A stretch of DNA of 39,853 nucleotides from an uncultured Pelagibacteraceae bacterium. Lineage in GTDB: Bacteria > Pseudomonadota > Alphaproteobacteria > Pelagibacterales > Pelagibacteraceae. Made by a program: the position numbers and the translations under genes. The stretch lies in assembly GCA_902530455.1 (NCBI GenBank), contig CACAAD010000003.1:1-39853 (forward strand), in the 5' to 3' direction. The stretch's first letter is position 1. Every line of letters begins with the position of its first letter. The notes below the pieces were generated by a model that ran no database searches, was not told the DNA's origin, and saw nothing but the letters and a program-made list of their open reading frames with translations. Positions 1 through 11,036 of the stretch are shown here, in pieces.

Positions 1-211
1 AGAAGCAAAAAACAGAGGTTTTGATATTTATCTAGCTTTTATAATTCAAAGAGAGGATTGTAAAAATTTTAAAATCGCTGAAGATATAGACCCAAAATAT
101 AAAAAATTATTAACATTTGCTCTAAAAAATAAACTGAAAGTTATTTGCTATGATTGTAAATTTTTATCAAAAGGAATAATAATAAATAACAAAGTTAATT
201 TTATAAAATGA
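1..211 (+). CDS. sfsA: DNA/RNA nuclease SfsA (sugar fermentation stimulation protein), C-terminal part, truncated by window start
   Basis: Open frame from base 2: EAKNRGFDIYLAFIIQREDCKNFKIAEDIDPKYKKLLTFALKNKLKVICYDCKF..., an SfsA-like C-terminus. Stop TGA at 209-211 overlaps the map ATG (ATGA). Confidence 0.75.
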   Translation, partial: EAKNRGFDIYLAFIIQREDCKNFKIAEDIDPKYKKLLTFALKNKLKVICYDCKFLSKGIIINNKVNFIK

Positions 212-969
212 CTGAAAGTTTTGAAAAAACAAAAATAGCTGGATCTATAGCGGCTGGAGCTTTAGATGAATTAAACAATATTATTAAACCTGGTGTAAGT
301 ACCTCGGAAATAGATAAATTATGTTATGAATATATAAATGATCACAAAGCTTTTTCTGCGCCTTTATATTATAGAGGATATCCAAAATCTTGCTGCACAT
401 CATCAAATCATGTTGTTTGTCATGGCATTCCATCAGAAAAAATTTTAAATGATGGAGATATACTAAATGTAGATGTTACCGCTATAAAAGATGGTTGGCA
501 CGGAGACACAAGTAGAATGTTTGTTGTGGGTGAATGTTCTGTGAAGGCTAAGAAGCTAATTAAAACTACGTATGAAGCTATGATGGAGGCTATCAAAATA
601 ATAAAAGCAAACATAAAAATTGGAAATATAGGCTATACAATTCAAAAAATTGTTGAAGCAGAGGGTTTTTCAGTTGTAAGAGATTTTTGCGGTCATGGCA
701 TAGGGAAAAAATTTCATGAAAGTCCAAGTGTGCTCCATTATGGGGAAAAAAATTCTGGCAAAGAACTTAAAGCTGGAATGATATTTACTGTCGAACCCAT
801 GATCAATTATGGAAAATTTGAAACAAAAACTTTAAAAGATGGATGGACTGCGGTTACTAAGGATAAATCTTTATCAGCACAATTTGAACACACTGTTGGT
901 GTAACTAAAGAAGGATACGAAATTTTTACTTTATCAGATAAAGGTTTAAATTTTCCTCCAAATTTATAA
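208..969 (+). CDS. map: Type I methionine aminopeptidase
   Basis: 253 aa; motifs CHGIPS, LNVDVTAIKDGWHGDTSRMF, GHGIGKKFHE, FTVEPMI typical of MetAP I. Confidence 0.97.
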   Translation: MTESFEKTKIAGSIAAGALDELNNIIKPGVSTSEIDKLCYEYINDHKAFSAPLYYRGYPKSCCTSSNHVVCHGIPSEKILNDGDILNVDVTAIKDGWHGDTSRMFVVGECSVKAKKLIKTTYEAMMEAIKIIKANIKIGNIGYTIQKIVEAEGFSVVRDFCGHGIGKKFHESPSVLHYGEKNSGKELKAGMIFTVEPMINYGKFETKTLKDGWTAVTKDKSLSAQFEHTVGVTKEGYEIFTLSDKGLNFPPNL

Positions 970-2264
970 TGATTGAAAGATATTCAAGAGAAGAACTTAA
1001 AAGTATTTGGAGTGATTTCAACAAATACTCTTTGTGGCTTAAAATTGAAATTGCGGCTGCAGAGGCTATGGAAAAGTATAAAATTATTCCAAAGGGTGTT
1101 TCAAAAAAAGTTAGAAGAAAAGCTAAAATAAATACTAAAAGAATTTTAGAAATTGAAAAAAAAGTCAAACATGACGTTATTGCTTTTTTAACTTCTATAA
1201 CTGAAAAAGTGGGAAAAGAAGCAAAGTATCTTCATAAAGGAATGACCTCATCTGATGTTTTAGATACATGTTTTAATTTACAATTGAAACAATCTGGTGA
1301 AATTCTTATCAAAGACTTAGATTTACTTTTATCAACAATTAAAAAACAAGCTAATAAACATAAATTTACAGTTTGCATGGGAAGAAGTCATGGTATTCAT
1401 GCTGAACCTATAACTTTTGGTTTAAAGATGCTCTCTTTTTATCAAGAGTTTTTAAGAAATAAAAAAAGACTTTTAAATTCAATAAATGAGATTTCCACTT
1501 GTGCAATTTCTGGAGCGGTAGGCACATTTGCAAATATTGATCCTAAAATAGAAAATTATGTTGCAAAAAAGCTAAAATTAAAAATTGAACCAATATCAAC
1601 TCAAGTTATACCTAGAGATAGACATGCTCAATTTTTTTCTACTTTAGCAATAATTGCAAGTTCAATAGAAAGATTTGCAGTTGAGATAAGACACTTGCAG
1701 AGAACTGAGGTTTTAGAGGTTGAAGAATTTTTTAGTAATAAACAAAAGGGTTCTTCAGCGATGCCTCATAAAAGAAATCCTATTTTAAGTGAAAATTTAA
1801 CTGGGTTATCTAGATTAATAAGAGCTAATGTATTGCCTGCTTTAGAAAATGTAGCATTATGGCATGAAAGAGATATCTCTCACTCTGCCGTTGAGCGAAA
1901 TATTGGGCCAGACTCAACGATTGCTTTAGATTTTGCTTTGATAAGATTAAATGACATTATTAATAATTTGAATATTTATCCAAAAAATATGAAAAAAAAT
2001 CTTAATTTAACAAATGGTTTATTTTTTTCTCAAAGAGTTCTTCTGGAACTTACATCCTGTGGTTTTACAAGAGAACAAGCCTACGCATTAGTTCAAAAAA
2101 ATGCGATGACAACTTGGAAAAATAATACTCCTTTTTTTGAAAATTTATCAAAAGATAAGAGAATTATTAAAAAAATACCTGTTAATAAATTAAAAAAGCT
2201 GTTTGATTTAGGTTACCATTCTAAAAAAATTAATATAATTTTCAGAAGAGCATTAAAAAAATAA
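969..2264 (+). CDS. purB: Adenylosuccinate lyase
   Basis: 431 aa; GSSAMPHKRNPILSEN signature; TAATG overlap with map. Confidence 0.97.
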   Translation: MIERYSREELKSIWSDFNKYSLWLKIEIAAAEAMEKYKIIPKGVSKKVRRKAKINTKRILEIEKKVKHDVIAFLTSITEKVGKEAKYLHKGMTSSDVLDTCFNLQLKQSGEILIKDLDLLLSTIKKQANKHKFTVCMGRSHGIHAEPITFGLKMLSFYQEFLRNKKRLLNSINEISTCAISGAVGTFANIDPKIENYVAKKLKLKIEPISTQVIPRDRHAQFFSTLAIIASSIERFAVEIRHLQRTEVLEVEEFFSNKQKGSSAMPHKRNPILSENLTGLSRLIRANVLPALENVALWHERDISHSAVERNIGPDSTIALDFALIRLNDIINNLNIYPKNMKKNLNLTNGLFFSQRVLLELTSCGFTREQAYALVQKNAMTTWKNNTPFFENLSKDKRIIKKIPVNKLKKLFDLGYHSKKINIIFRRALKK

Positions 2265-2270
2265 TCTTAT

Positions 2271-3062
2271 ATGAACAAAGGAAAAAAACTTTACGAAGGA
2301 AAAGCTAAAATAATTTATTTAACTAATGATAAGTATTTAGTAATTCAACATTTTAAGGATGATGCAACTGCATTCAATAACTTAAAAAAATCCAAAGTTG
2401 AAGGTAAAGGCGTTCTAAATAATAGAATATCTGAATATCTCTTAACAAGTCTTGCGCAGAGTGGAATAAAAACACATTTTGTAAAAAGACTAAACATGCG
2501 CGAACAATTAATAAGACGTGCAGAGATTATTCCCATTGAATTTATTGTAAGAAATGTTGCAAGTGGATCTTTAACAAAAAGGCTTGGGGTGGCTGAAGGC
2601 ACAGTTTTAAATAAACCCCTTTTGGAATACTGTCTCAAAAATGATGAGTTGCAAGATCCTGTAGTATCAAAAGAACATATTTTTAACTTTGAATGGGCTA
2701 CGAAAGATGAAATTAAACAAATTGACAATATGACGCTTAGAATAAATGATATTCTAATTGGTTTATTTAGAGGTATAGGCATAAAGTTAATAGATTTTAA
2801 GATTGAATACGGAAAATCTTGGAACAAAGACAAAGGAGACAATGAGATTATTCTTATTGATGAAATAAGTCCTGACACATGTAGGCTATGGGACTCAAAG
2901 ACAGAAAAAAAATTAGATAAGGACAGATTTAGAAAAGATTTAGGAAATATAATAGAAGGTTATCAAGAAGTAGCTAGAAGACTTGGTATTTTGCCTGAAA
3001 TAGCAAATGTTAAAGAGGTAAATTTCAGTAAACCGCGATCAATTAAATTTAAAAAAAAATAA
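2271..3062 (+). CDS. purC: Phosphoribosylaminoimidazole-succinocarboxamide synthase
   Basis: 263 aa; LYEGKAKIIY, IPIEFIVRNVASGSL, DEISPDTCRLW motifs. Confidence 0.97.
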   Translation: MNKGKKLYEGKAKIIYLTNDKYLVIQHFKDDATAFNNLKKSKVEGKGVLNNRISEYLLTSLAQSGIKTHFVKRLNMREQLIRRAEIIPIEFIVRNVASGSLTKRLGVAEGTVLNKPLLEYCLKNDELQDPVVSKEHIFNFEWATKDEIKQIDNMTLRINDILIGLFRGIGIKLIDFKIEYGKSWNKDKGDNEIILIDEISPDTCRLWDSKTEKKLDKDRFRKDLGNIIEGYQEVARRLGILPEIANVKEVNFSKPRSIKFKKK

Positions 3063-3063
3063 A

Positions 3064-3303
3064 TTGAAATTTGCAGTTATCATAACATTAAAAAAAGATG
3101 TCTTAGACCCTCAAGGTAAAGTAGTTGAACAGACTTTACACAGTATGGGGATTAACTCATTAAAGAATTTGAGGCAGGGAAAATATATTGAAATTGATTT
3201 AAATGAGTCAGATGAAAAGATAGCTCATAATATTATAGAAGAAATGTGTAAAAAGCTTTTAGTTAATTTAATTATAGAAGAATATAAAATAAGAAAAATT
3301 TAA
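3064..3303 (+). CDS. purS: Phosphoribosylformylglycinamidine synthase subunit PurS (TTG start)
   Basis: 79 aa; KKDVLDPQGKVVEQTLHSMG typical of PurS; between purC and purQ. Confidence 0.95.
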   Translation: MKFAVIITLKKDVLDPQGKVVEQTLHSMGINSLKNLRQGKYIEIDLNESDEKIAHNIIEEMCKKLLVNLIIEEYKIRKI

Positions 3304-3983
3304 TGAACTCTTCAGTAATTGTTTTTCCTGGATCAAATTGTGACAGAGATGTTGCAACTGCTCTTATAAATCTTCAGTTCAAAAATAAAATGGTTTGGCA
3401 TAAAGATAGTGAACTACCAAAATCAGATTTAATTGTTATTCCTGGTGGTTTTTCATATGGAGATTATTTAAGATCAGGTGCAATTGCTGCGAAATCTAAT
3501 ATTTTAAAAGAAGTTATAAAAGCAGCGAAATCAGGTTGTCTTGTATTGGGTATATGTAATGGATTTCAAATCCTTATAGAAACTGGACTTCTTCAAGGAG
3601 CGTTATTGAGGAATAAAAATCTTAAGTTTGTATCAAAAGATATTAATTTAAAAATAATTAATAATGATAATAAATTTTGTAAAAATTATAAGAAAAATAG
3701 TATAATTAATTTAAACATAGCGCATAACGAGGGTAATTATTTTACTCAAAAAGATCACCTTAAAGAATTGGAAGATAATAATCTTATACCTTTCAAGTAT
3801 TGTGACATAGAAGGTTCAATAAATGAAAGCAGTAATCCTAACGGCTCTTTAAATAATATAGCTGGCATTTTAAATAATAAAAAAAATATTTTAGGTATGA
3901 TGCCTCATCCTGAAAGAATGGTTAACAGTTTAATTAGTAATTCTAATGGTATCGAATTGTTTACAAGTATTTTAAGCAAATGA
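3303..3983 (+). CDS. purQ: Phosphoribosylformylglycinamidine synthase subunit PurQ
   Basis: 226 aa; [43 protein letters not shown] glutaminase motifs. Confidence 0.97.
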   Translation: MNSSVIVFPGSNCDRDVATALINLQFKNKMVWHKDSELPKSDLIVIPGGFSYGDYLRSGAIAAKSNILKEVIKAAKSGCLVLGICNGFQILIETGLLQGALLRNKNLKFVSKDINLKIINNDNKFCKNYKKNSIINLNIAHNEGNYFTQKDHLKELEDNNLIPFKYCDIEGSINESSNPNGSLNNIAGILNNKKNILGMMPHPERMVNSLISNSNGIELFTSILSK

Positions 3984-6175
3984 TAATTACAAAAGAAATA
4001 ATTGATTTTCACGGTTTAAAATCAGAAGAATATTCTAAAATTAAACTTTTAATGAATAGAGAGCCAAATTATTTGGAATTAGGTATTTTTTCAGCTATGT
4101 GGAATGAGCACTGCTCATATAAATCATCAAAAATTCATTTAAAAAAGTTACCTATTAAAAATAAAAATGTAATTCAAGGTCCTGGTGAAAATGCTGGAGT
4201 AATTGATATTGGAGACGGTGACGCAATAGTGTTTAAAATAGAAAGTCACAATCATCCTTCATTTATAGAGCCCTATCAAGGTGCTGCAACGGGTGTAGGA
4301 GGAATACTAAGAGATGTTTTTACAATGGGCGCTAGACCTATAGCACTACTTAATTCAATTCATTTTGGAGACCCAAATAATAAAAAAACAAAAAATCTTT
4401 TAAATGGTGTTGTTTCAGGTATCGGAGGATATGGCAACTGTATAGGTATACCGACTGTTGCAGGTGAAACAAAATTTAACAGCACATATAATGAGAATAT
4501 ACTTGTGAATGCAATGGCAGTTGGTTTGGTCAATAAAGAAAAGATTTTTTACTCTAAAGCGAAAGGTGTTAATAAGGCCGTCGTTTATGTTGGGTCTAAA
4601 ACAGGAAGAGATGGAATTCATGGAGCTTCAATGGCATCAGCAGAATTCGATGAAAACTCTGAGGATAAAAAACCAACGGTGCAAGTAGGTGATCCTTTTA
4701 CTGAGAAACTTCTAATGGAAGCTTGTTTGGAATTAATGAAAAAGGATTCTATAATTTCTATTCAAGACATGGGTGCAGCAGGTTTAACATCGTCAAGTGT
4801 TGAGATGGCATACAAAGGAGGTTTAGGAATTGAATTAGATTTAGATAAGATTCCTTGTAGAGAGGAGAATATGAGTCCTTATGAAATGATGTTATCCGAA
4901 AGCCAAGAAAGAATGTTAATTATTTTAGAAGAGGGGAAAGAAAATGAAGCAAGACAAATCTTTAAAAAATGGGATTTGGACTTTGTCGTAATTGGTAAAA
5001 CAACTGATACTAAAAATTTATCTTTAAAATTTAAAAATGAAGTCGTGGCATCAATTCCCATAGAGGCATTATCATCAAAAGCGCCTTTATATGACAGAAA
5101 ATGGGTCAAAAAAAAATTAGATAAAAAAAAATTTAATCTTAAAGAACATAAAAAAATTAAATTTGATAAAGCTTTTTTTGAACTTATATCATCTCCTAAT
5201 CATTCAAATAAAAAATGGGTGACTGAGCAATATGATCAAATGGTTATGGGTGATACCATAGAGCGTTCTGGAGCAGATGCTGCTATTGTAAAAATACATC
5301 AAAAAGATAAAGCAATAGCTATAACAGTGGACTCTTCGGCTAACTATTGTAAATCTCATCCATTTAGTGGAGGCAAACAAATTGTTTGTGAAAGTTGGAG
5401 AAACCTAGTTTCTGTTGGGGCCAAACCAATTGCTATTACTAATTGTTTAAATTTTGGAAATCCTGAAAATCCAGAAATAATGGGACAATTTGCAGAAAAT
5501 ATATTAGGAATTAAAGAAGCATGTGAATTTTTAGACTATCCAGTAGTCTCTGGTAATGTTTCATTTTACAACGGTACAAATAATAACAATATTTATCCTA
5601 CTCCAGTAATAGGCGGTGTGGGACTAATAAAAAATTTAAATAAAATTCAAAATCATAGATTTAAAAAAATTGATAGCCAAATTATAATAATAGGTAAGAC
5701 TTTTGGTCATTTAGACCAAAGTGCTTTTATAAATGAATTATACGATATCCATGATGGAATGCCTCCTGAAATAAATTTGTTAAATGAAAAAAATAATGGT
5801 GAAATGATTTTAAAGCTCATTGAAAGCGAGAGTATTAATTCTGTACACGATATCTCATCTGGTGGAGTCATTCTTGCTTTGGCAGAGATGTCTATAAGTT
5901 CACAAATCGGTATTAAAATACAAAAACCTCAAAAAACATCAAATATATTTGAGTATTTTTTTGGAGAAGATCAAGGGAGATATTTGATTGAAGTAGATAA
6001 CAATAATTTATCTAAAGTAGAAAAAATGTTGAAAGATAATGATATATATTTTGAAAATATTGGAATCACTCAAAAAGAATATTTCGAAATAGATAAAGAT
6101 TTAAAAATCAAAATAAAAGAGCTTTATGAGTTAAATAATAGATGGTACAACATATTTAATGGCCTTAACAATTGA
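3980..6175 (+). CDS. purL: Phosphoribosylformylglycinamidine synthase subunit PurL (small form)
   Basis: 731 aa; [35 protein letters not shown] motifs. Confidence 0.97.
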   Translation: MIITKEIIDFHGLKSEEYSKIKLLMNREPNYLELGIFSAMWNEHCSYKSSKIHLKKLPIKNKNVIQGPGENAGVIDIGDGDAIVFKIESHNHPSFIEPYQGAATGVGGILRDVFTMGARPIALLNSIHFGDPNNKKTKNLLNGVVSGIGGYGNCIGIPTVAGETKFNSTYNENILVNAMAVGLVNKEKIFYSKAKGVNKAVVYVGSKTGRDGIHGASMASAEFDENSEDKKPTVQVGDPFTEKLLMEACLELMKKDSIISIQDMGAAGLTSSSVEMAYKGGLGIELDLDKIPCREENMSPYEMMLSESQERMLIILEEGKENEARQIFKKWDLDFVVIGKTTDTKNLSLKFKNEVVASIPIEALSSKAPLYDRKWVKKKLDKKKFNLKEHKKIKFDKAFFELISSPNHSNKKWVTEQYDQMVMGDTIERSGADAAIVKIHQKDKAIAITVDSSANYCKSHPFSGGKQIVCESWRNLVSVGAKPIAITNCLNFGNPENPEIMGQFAENILGIKEACEFLDYPVVSGNVSFYNGTNNNNIYPTPVIGGVGLIKNLNKIQNHRFKKIDSQIIIIGKTFGHLDQSAFINELYDIHDGMPPEINLLNEKNNGEMILKLIESESINSVHDISSGGVILALAEMSISSQIGIKIQKPQKTSNIFEYFFGEDQGRYLIEVDNNNLSKVEKMLKDNDIYFENIGITQKEYFEIDKDLKIKIKELYELNNRWYNIFNGLNN

Positions 6176-6389
6176 TGAGATAAAGAAACATATCTTAGAT
6201 GCTATACCAGATGCATCTATTGAGATAAAAGATTTAATGGGTGACAATAATCACTATTCTGCAACTATTAAATCTAAGATATTTAAAGGTATGAGTAAAA
6301 TTGAACAACATAAAAAAGTTTACAAATCATTAAAGGGTAAAATGGGTAATGAGCTTCATGCACTTTCACTAATAACTGAAGAAAAATAA
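6159..6389 (+). CDS. BolA family protein
   Basis: 76 aa; short BolA domain; overlaps purL end by 17 bp; immediately precedes monothiol glutaredoxin. Confidence 0.88.
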   Translation: MALTIDEIKKHILDAIPDASIEIKDLMGDNNHYSATIKSKIFKGMSKIEQHKKVYKSLKGKMGNELHALSLITEEK

Positions 6390-6390
6390 A

Positions 6391-6708
6391 ATGAGCATTA
6401 AAGAAAATATACAAAACTTGATTAATCAAAATGACATTTGTTTGTTTATGAAAGGCACACCCGAAGCTCCACAGTGTGGTTTTTCCATGGCTGTATCAAA
6501 TGTTTTAAAACATTTAAATGTAAAATTCAAAAGTGTAAATGTTTTAGAAGATCAAAATTTAAGACAAGGCATTAAAGACTTCAGTGATTGGCCAACCATT
6601 CCTCAGTTATACGTTAAAGGAGAGTTTATTGGAGGTTGTGACATCGTTAAAGATATGTTCGAAAAAGGTGAACTAAAAAAAATTTTAGAAGAAAAAAAAT
6701 TAATCTAA
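6391..6708 (+). CDS. grxD: Monothiol glutaredoxin, Grx4 family
   Basis: 105 aa; FMKGTPEAPQCGFS active site, WPTIPQLYVKGEFIGGCDI. Confidence 0.95.
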   Translation: MSIKENIQNLINQNDICLFMKGTPEAPQCGFSMAVSNVLKHLNVKFKSVNVLEDQNLRQGIKDFSDWPTIPQLYVKGEFIGGCDIVKDMFEKGELKKILEEKKLI

Positions 6709-7326
6709 TTATCTTGAATAGTATTCGATAACTAAATTTGGTTCCATAATAACAGGATAAGGAACTTCTGAGAATTTTGGTACTCTGACCAACTTAACAG
6801 ATTTACTCTTACCATCCAATTGAATGTATTCTGGAATTTCTCTTTCTTTACTCTGTATAGATCCATCAATTACATTAAGTTTTTTCGACTTTTCGTTCAC
6901 TTCGACTTGATCTGTATCTTTTAAAAGATAACTTGAAACATTAACTCTTTTTTTATTTACTTTAATATGGCCATGGTTAATTAGTTGTCTAGCTGCAAAA
7001 ACAGTTGGAGCAAGTTTAGCTCTATAAACAACTGTATCAAGTCTTGTTTCTAATAAAGCAATTAAATTTTCAGATGTGTCTCCTCTTTTTGATAGAGCCT
7101 TTCTATAAATATTTCTAAACTGTCTTTCATTAATATTTCCGTAGTAGGCTTTAAGTTTTTGTTTTGCTTGAAGTTGAATACCGTAATCTGTTGGCTTCCC
7201 TTTTTTATTCTGGCCGTGCTGACCTGGAGGATATGCTCGAACATTAAATGGGCTTTTTGGTCTTCCCCATAGATTTGCTTTCAATCTTCTATCTACTTTA
7301 TGTTTAGATTTTAATCTTTTTGTCAT
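6709..7326 (-). CDS. rpsD: 30S ribosomal protein S4
   Basis: 205 aa; [53 protein letters not shown]. Confidence 0.98.
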   Translation of the reverse strand: MTKRLKSKHKVDRRLKANLWGRPKSPFNVRAYPPGQHGQNKKGKPTDYGIQLQAKQKLKAYYGNINERQFRNIYRKALSKRGDTSENLIALLETRLDTVVYRAKLAPTVFAARQLINHGHIKVNKKRVNVSSYLLKDTDQVEVNEKSKKLNVIDGSIQSKEREIPEYIQLDGKSKSVKLVRVPKFSEVPYPVIMEPNLVIEYYSR

Positions 7327-7364
7327 TATTTGATCACGGGTTTACAAGGTTTAGGGGGTAAATG

Positions 7365-8093
7365 TCAATTGAGCTTTTTTTTATTTTTGCTTAAAGAGCC
7401 AATTAAACTGCCTAAAATCCTTAGTTCTTTGTCATCTGGCTCCATTCTATAAAATAAATTGTTTATATTTTTTATCATAGAGTTTCTCTTTTCAGGGGGT
7501 TTAAAAAAGTTTTTTTGTTCAAGTTTGGCCACGAGCAACTTAATTATTTGAGATAACTTACCTTTTTGACCTATATTTTTATTAAAAACCAATTGTTCAG
7601 TAAGTTTTAAGTTATTTAATTTAAATAACTCATAGCAAACTAATGATACTGAATGAGAAAGGTTCATTGATTTAAATTTTGGAGATGTTGGTATTTGAAC
7701 TACATAATTTGCATAAGATAAATCAATGTTTGATAAACCTGATGCTTCTGGACCAAACATTAATCCAATTTTCTTTTTTCTAAATTTTCTAGCGATATTA
7801 AGAAATTTACTCATACTAATATGTTTTTTATTAATATCTCTCTTCCTAGCGCTAAATGAAAAAATTATATCAAAATTTTGGATAGCTGAATTAGTATTAT
7901 CAAATACCTTTGTTTTATTTAAAATATCAAAAGCACCTACTGAAGTTGCCTTAGCTTTAATATTTGGCCAACCGTTCTTTGGATTAGAAATAATTAAGTT
8001 TTTAAATCCAAAATTTTTTAATGATCTTGCGGTAGCTCCAATATTTTCACCAAGTTGAGGGTTAATTAAAATAAAACCATATTTATTTTTCAT
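7365..8093 (-). CDS. trmJ: tRNA (cytidine/uridine-2'-O-)-methyltransferase, TrmJ/SpoU family
   Basis: 242 aa; NPQLGENIGATARSLKNFG, IGLMFGPEASGLSN, MNLSHSVSLVCYEL. Confidence 0.88.
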   Translation of the reverse strand: MKNKYGFILINPQLGENIGATARSLKNFGFKNLIISNPKNGWPNIKAKATSVGAFDILNKTKVFDNTNSAIQNFDIIFSFSARKRDINKKHISMSKFLNIARKFRKKKIGLMFGPEASGLSNIDLSYANYVVQIPTSPKFKSMNLSHSVSLVCYELFKLNNLKLTEQLVFNKNIGQKGKLSQIIKLLVAKLEQKNFFKPPEKRNSMIKNINNLFYRMEPDDKELRILGSLIGSLSKNKKKLN

Positions 8094-9687
8094 GAATATT
8101 TGCTGGCGCTTTTTCTTTAAATAGTTTGTATTCTAAACTATCAATTAAAGCCTTAAATGAAGCTTCAATAATATTTTGAGAAACGCCTACAGTGAACCAA
8201 CTTTTTCCAGTTTTATCCGTACTTTCAATTGAAACTCTCGTAGTTGCTCCTGTGCCAGTATTTAAAATTCTTACTTTGTAATCTAGAAGTTTGAGATCAG
8301 AAAAGTATTTATAGTATTTTTCAACCTTTTTAAAATTTGATCTAATTGCATTATCTAGTGCATTTACTGGTCCATTTCCCTCACCCTGACAGTAGATTTC
8401 TTTACTATCAATTATAAAAGTAACCTCTGCAGTTGTTTTTAATACATTATCTTTTTTAACGTTTACATTATAGTTTTTAACTTTTAAATATTCTGGAAGT
8501 TTCCCTAATAATTTATTTGCTAAAAGTTCAAAAGACGCATCTGCACCATCATATGAATAACCGGTAAATTCTCTTTCTTTAACTTCATTTAAAATTTTTT
8601 GGACTTTGGTATCTTTTGAGTCAATTTTTATTCCATAGTTTTCAAGCCTGGATAATATATTTGATCTTCCAGCCTGATTTGAAACAATAATATTTCTATG
8701 ATTTCCAACTTCTTTGGGATCTATGTGTTCATATGTTTTTGGATCTTTTTTTACTGCAGAAACATGTAGTCCTCCTTTGTGAGAAAATGCAGATCCTCCA
8801 ACATAAGCCATGCTTTTGTTTGGTTTTTTATTAAGCACCTCATCTAAAAATCTAGAGCATTCTGTTAACGATGAAAGTTTCTTTTTATTTATATTTAAAT
8901 CAAATTTATCACTAAAAGTTTTTTTCAAAAAAAGGGTTGGAATGATAGACATCAAATTTGCATTGCCACATCTTTCACCCAAACCATTTATTGTTCCTTG
9001 TATTTGTCTAGCTCCAGCTAATACAGCGGTTAAAGAATTGCTTACAGCATTTTCAGTATCATTATGCGCGTGTATACCTAGATTTTCCCCTGGAATTACT
9101 TTGGTAACATTATTTATTATATCTCCAACTTCATTTGGTAAAGTTCCACCATTAGTATCACATAAAACTACCCATCTGGCTCCTTCGTCGTAAGCTTGCT
9201 TTAAACAATCTAGAGCGTATTTAGGATTATTTTTGTATCCATCAAAAAAGTGTTCAGCGTCAAAAAGAAATTCTTTTTTATTTTTAACGAAATGCTTAGC
9301 TGTCTCTTTAATATTTTTTAAATTATCCTCATTTTTAATACCTAATGCTGTTTTAACGTGAAAATCCCATGTTTTTCCAACAACACAAACTGTTTTGCAA
9401 TCGGCGTTCATTAAAGGAGATAAATTTGGATCGTTATCAGCGCTGACTCCATTCTTTTTTGTCATTCCAAATGCTGTGAACTTTGAGTTTCCAAGTTTTG
9501 GAGATTTATCAAAAAATTCATTATCAATTGGATTAGCTCCAGGCCAACCACCTTCTATGTAATCTACTCCAATATTAGATAAAATTTTTGCAATTTTATT
9601 CTTCTCTTCAACTGAAAAATCAACTCCTTCGGTCTGTGCGCCATCCCTTAAAGTGGTATCAAATATGTATATTTTTTCTTTAATCAT
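8083..9687 (-). CDS. cimA: (R)-citramalate synthase
   Basis: 534 aa; FDTTLRDGAQTEGVDFS, YIEGGWPGANP, GIHAHNDTENAVSNSLTAVLAGARQIQGTINGLGERCGNANL, plus LeuA-type C-terminal regulatory region. Confidence 0.93.
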   Translation of the reverse strand: MIKEKIYIFDTTLRDGAQTEGVDFSVEEKNKIAKILSNIGVDYIEGGWPGANPIDNEFFDKSPKLGNSKFTAFGMTKKNGVSADNDPNLSPLMNADCKTVCVVGKTWDFHVKTALGIKNEDNLKNIKETAKHFVKNKKEFLFDAEHFFDGYKNNPKYALDCLKQAYDEGARWVVLCDTNGGTLPNEVGDIINNVTKVIPGENLGIHAHNDTENAVSNSLTAVLAGARQIQGTINGLGERCGNANLMSIIPTLFLKKTFSDKFDLNINKKKLSSLTECSRFLDEVLNKKPNKSMAYVGGSAFSHKGGLHVSAVKKDPKTYEHIDPKEVGNHRNIIVSNQAGRSNILSRLENYGIKIDSKDTKVQKILNEVKEREFTGYSYDGADASFELLANKLLGKLPEYLKVKNYNVNVKKDNVLKTTAEVTFIIDSKEIYCQGEGNGPVNALDNAIRSNFKKVEKYYKYFSDLKLLDYKVRILNTGTGATTRVSIESTDKTGKSWFTVGVSQNIIEASFKALIDSLEYKLFKEKAPANIHEK

Positions 9688-11036
9688 TTATAGTTCCAAG
9701 TCGTTTTACCTTTTTCATCTTTTATATCAATACCTTCTTTGTCTAACTCATTTCTTATTTGATCAGCGAGTTTATAATTACCAGCTTTTTTAGCATCTTC
9801 ACGATTTTTAATTTTATTTAATATATTATCTTCAGATATTTTTACTTTACTTTTTTTATATTCAGCTCTTTTTTCAAAACTTTCATTAAATAAACCAATT
9901 AAACGACATGCTTTGTTAAATTCTCTTTTTTTATCTTTATTTCCATTTTGTGATTGTTGAAACAGCTCGTGCAATTTGGAAATATAAAGTGGAGTGTTCA
10001 TGTCGTCTAATAAATCGTTAAAGCAATCAGGTGTTTTTTCAGTTATTTCTGAGGAATACATTGAATACCATTTATCTAAAGTTTTAGATTGTTCCGTAAG
10101 TAATTCATTATTCCAATCTAAAGGTTGTTTGTAATGGGCGCTTAAGAGTGATAAACGAACAACTTGGCCTGAATATTTTTTGGCTGCATCGTCTATTGAT
10201 GTAATATTTCCGAGTGATTTTGACATTTTTTCTTTATTCATCGTTACAAAACCATTATGCACCCAATAATTTGCAAATTTATCTATTCCATTATAGACAC
10301 ATGATTGAGCAATTTCATTTTCATGATGTGGAAAAATTAAATCTAATCCTCCACCATGTATATCAAAATTTTTACCTAGATATTTTTCACTCATGACTGA
10401 ACACTCTAGATGCCACCCAGGTCTCCCTCTTCCCCAAGGAGACTCCCAACCAGGATCATCATTATTTGAAGGTTTCCAAAGAACAAAATCTAAAGGATCT
10501 TTTTTTAATTTTGATACTTCCACTCTAGCACCTGCTTTAAGATCGTCAGGATTTTTGTTTGAAAGATGACCATAATTTTTAAATGACGATACTGCAAAAA
10601 AAACATGCCCATTTTTTTCATAAGCAGCATTTTTTTCAATTAATTTTTTTGTCATATTTATCATACCTTCTACGTGATCGGTAGCTCTAGGTTCTTGAGT
10701 AGGATTTAAGCAAAATAAAATTTTACAATCTTTATGAAATTTTTCTGTAACAGATTTTGTTAAGTTCGAAATATTTATTTTTTTTGTTTTCGAAGCCTCA
10801 ATAATTTTGTCATCTATATCTGTTATATTTCTTACATAGGAAACTTTTTTCTTACCATAAAGTTCAATGAGTATTCTGAAAAGAAGATCAAAAACTACTA
10901 TAGCACGAGCGTTACCAACATGGGGATTGTCATAAACAGTTGGCCCACATGCGTATAAAGAAACATTTTCTTTGTTTATTGGATTAAAAATTTCTTTTTT
11001 ATTTGTAAGCGAGTTAGTTAAATGTAAGTTATTCAT
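9684..11036 (-). CDS. cysS: Cysteinyl-tRNA synthetase
   Basis: 450 aa; YACGPTVYDNPHVGNAR, GRGRPGWHLECSVM, KMSKSLGN. Confidence 0.97.
   Translation of the reverse strand: MNNLHLTNSLTNKKEIFNPINKENVSLYACGPTVYDNPHVGNARAIVVFDLLFRILIELYGKKKVSYVRNITDIDDKIIEASKTKKINISNLTKSVTEKFHKDCKILFCLNPTQEPRATDHVEGMINMTKKLIEKNAAYEKNGHVFFAVSSFKNYGHLSNKNPDDLKAGARVEVSKLKKDPLDFVLWKPSNNDDPGWESPWGRGRPGWHLECSVMSEKYLGKNFDIHGGGLDLIFPHHENEIAQSCVYNGIDKFANYWVHNGFVTMNKEKMSKSLGNITSIDDAAKKYSGQVVRLSLLSAHYKQPLDWNNELLTEQSKTLDKWYSMYSSEITEKTPDCFNDLLDDMNTPLYISKLHELFQQSQNGNKDKKREFNKACRLIGLFNESFEKRAEYKKSKVKISEDNILNKIKNREDAKKAGNYKLADQIRNELDKEGIDIKDEKGKTTWNYK

Noticed and set aside
2345-2878. 177-aa minus-strand ORF antisense to purC
   Set aside because: Fully inside well-supported purC; no recognizable domain; consistent with chance antisense openness in AT-rich sequence.
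5100-5160. Long A-runs in purL as possible programmed frameshift sites
   Set aside because: The ORF is continuous through the region and such tracts are common Lys/Asn-rich linkers in this AT-rich genome.
7726-8058. 110-aa plus-strand ORF antisense to trmJ
   Set aside because: Antisense shadow ORF, Phe/Leu/Ile-rich as expected from the complement of an AT-rich gene.
8810-9193. 127-aa plus-strand ORF antisense to cimA
   Set aside because: Entirely antisense to conserved cimA motifs; low-complexity hydrophobic translation; no independent support.
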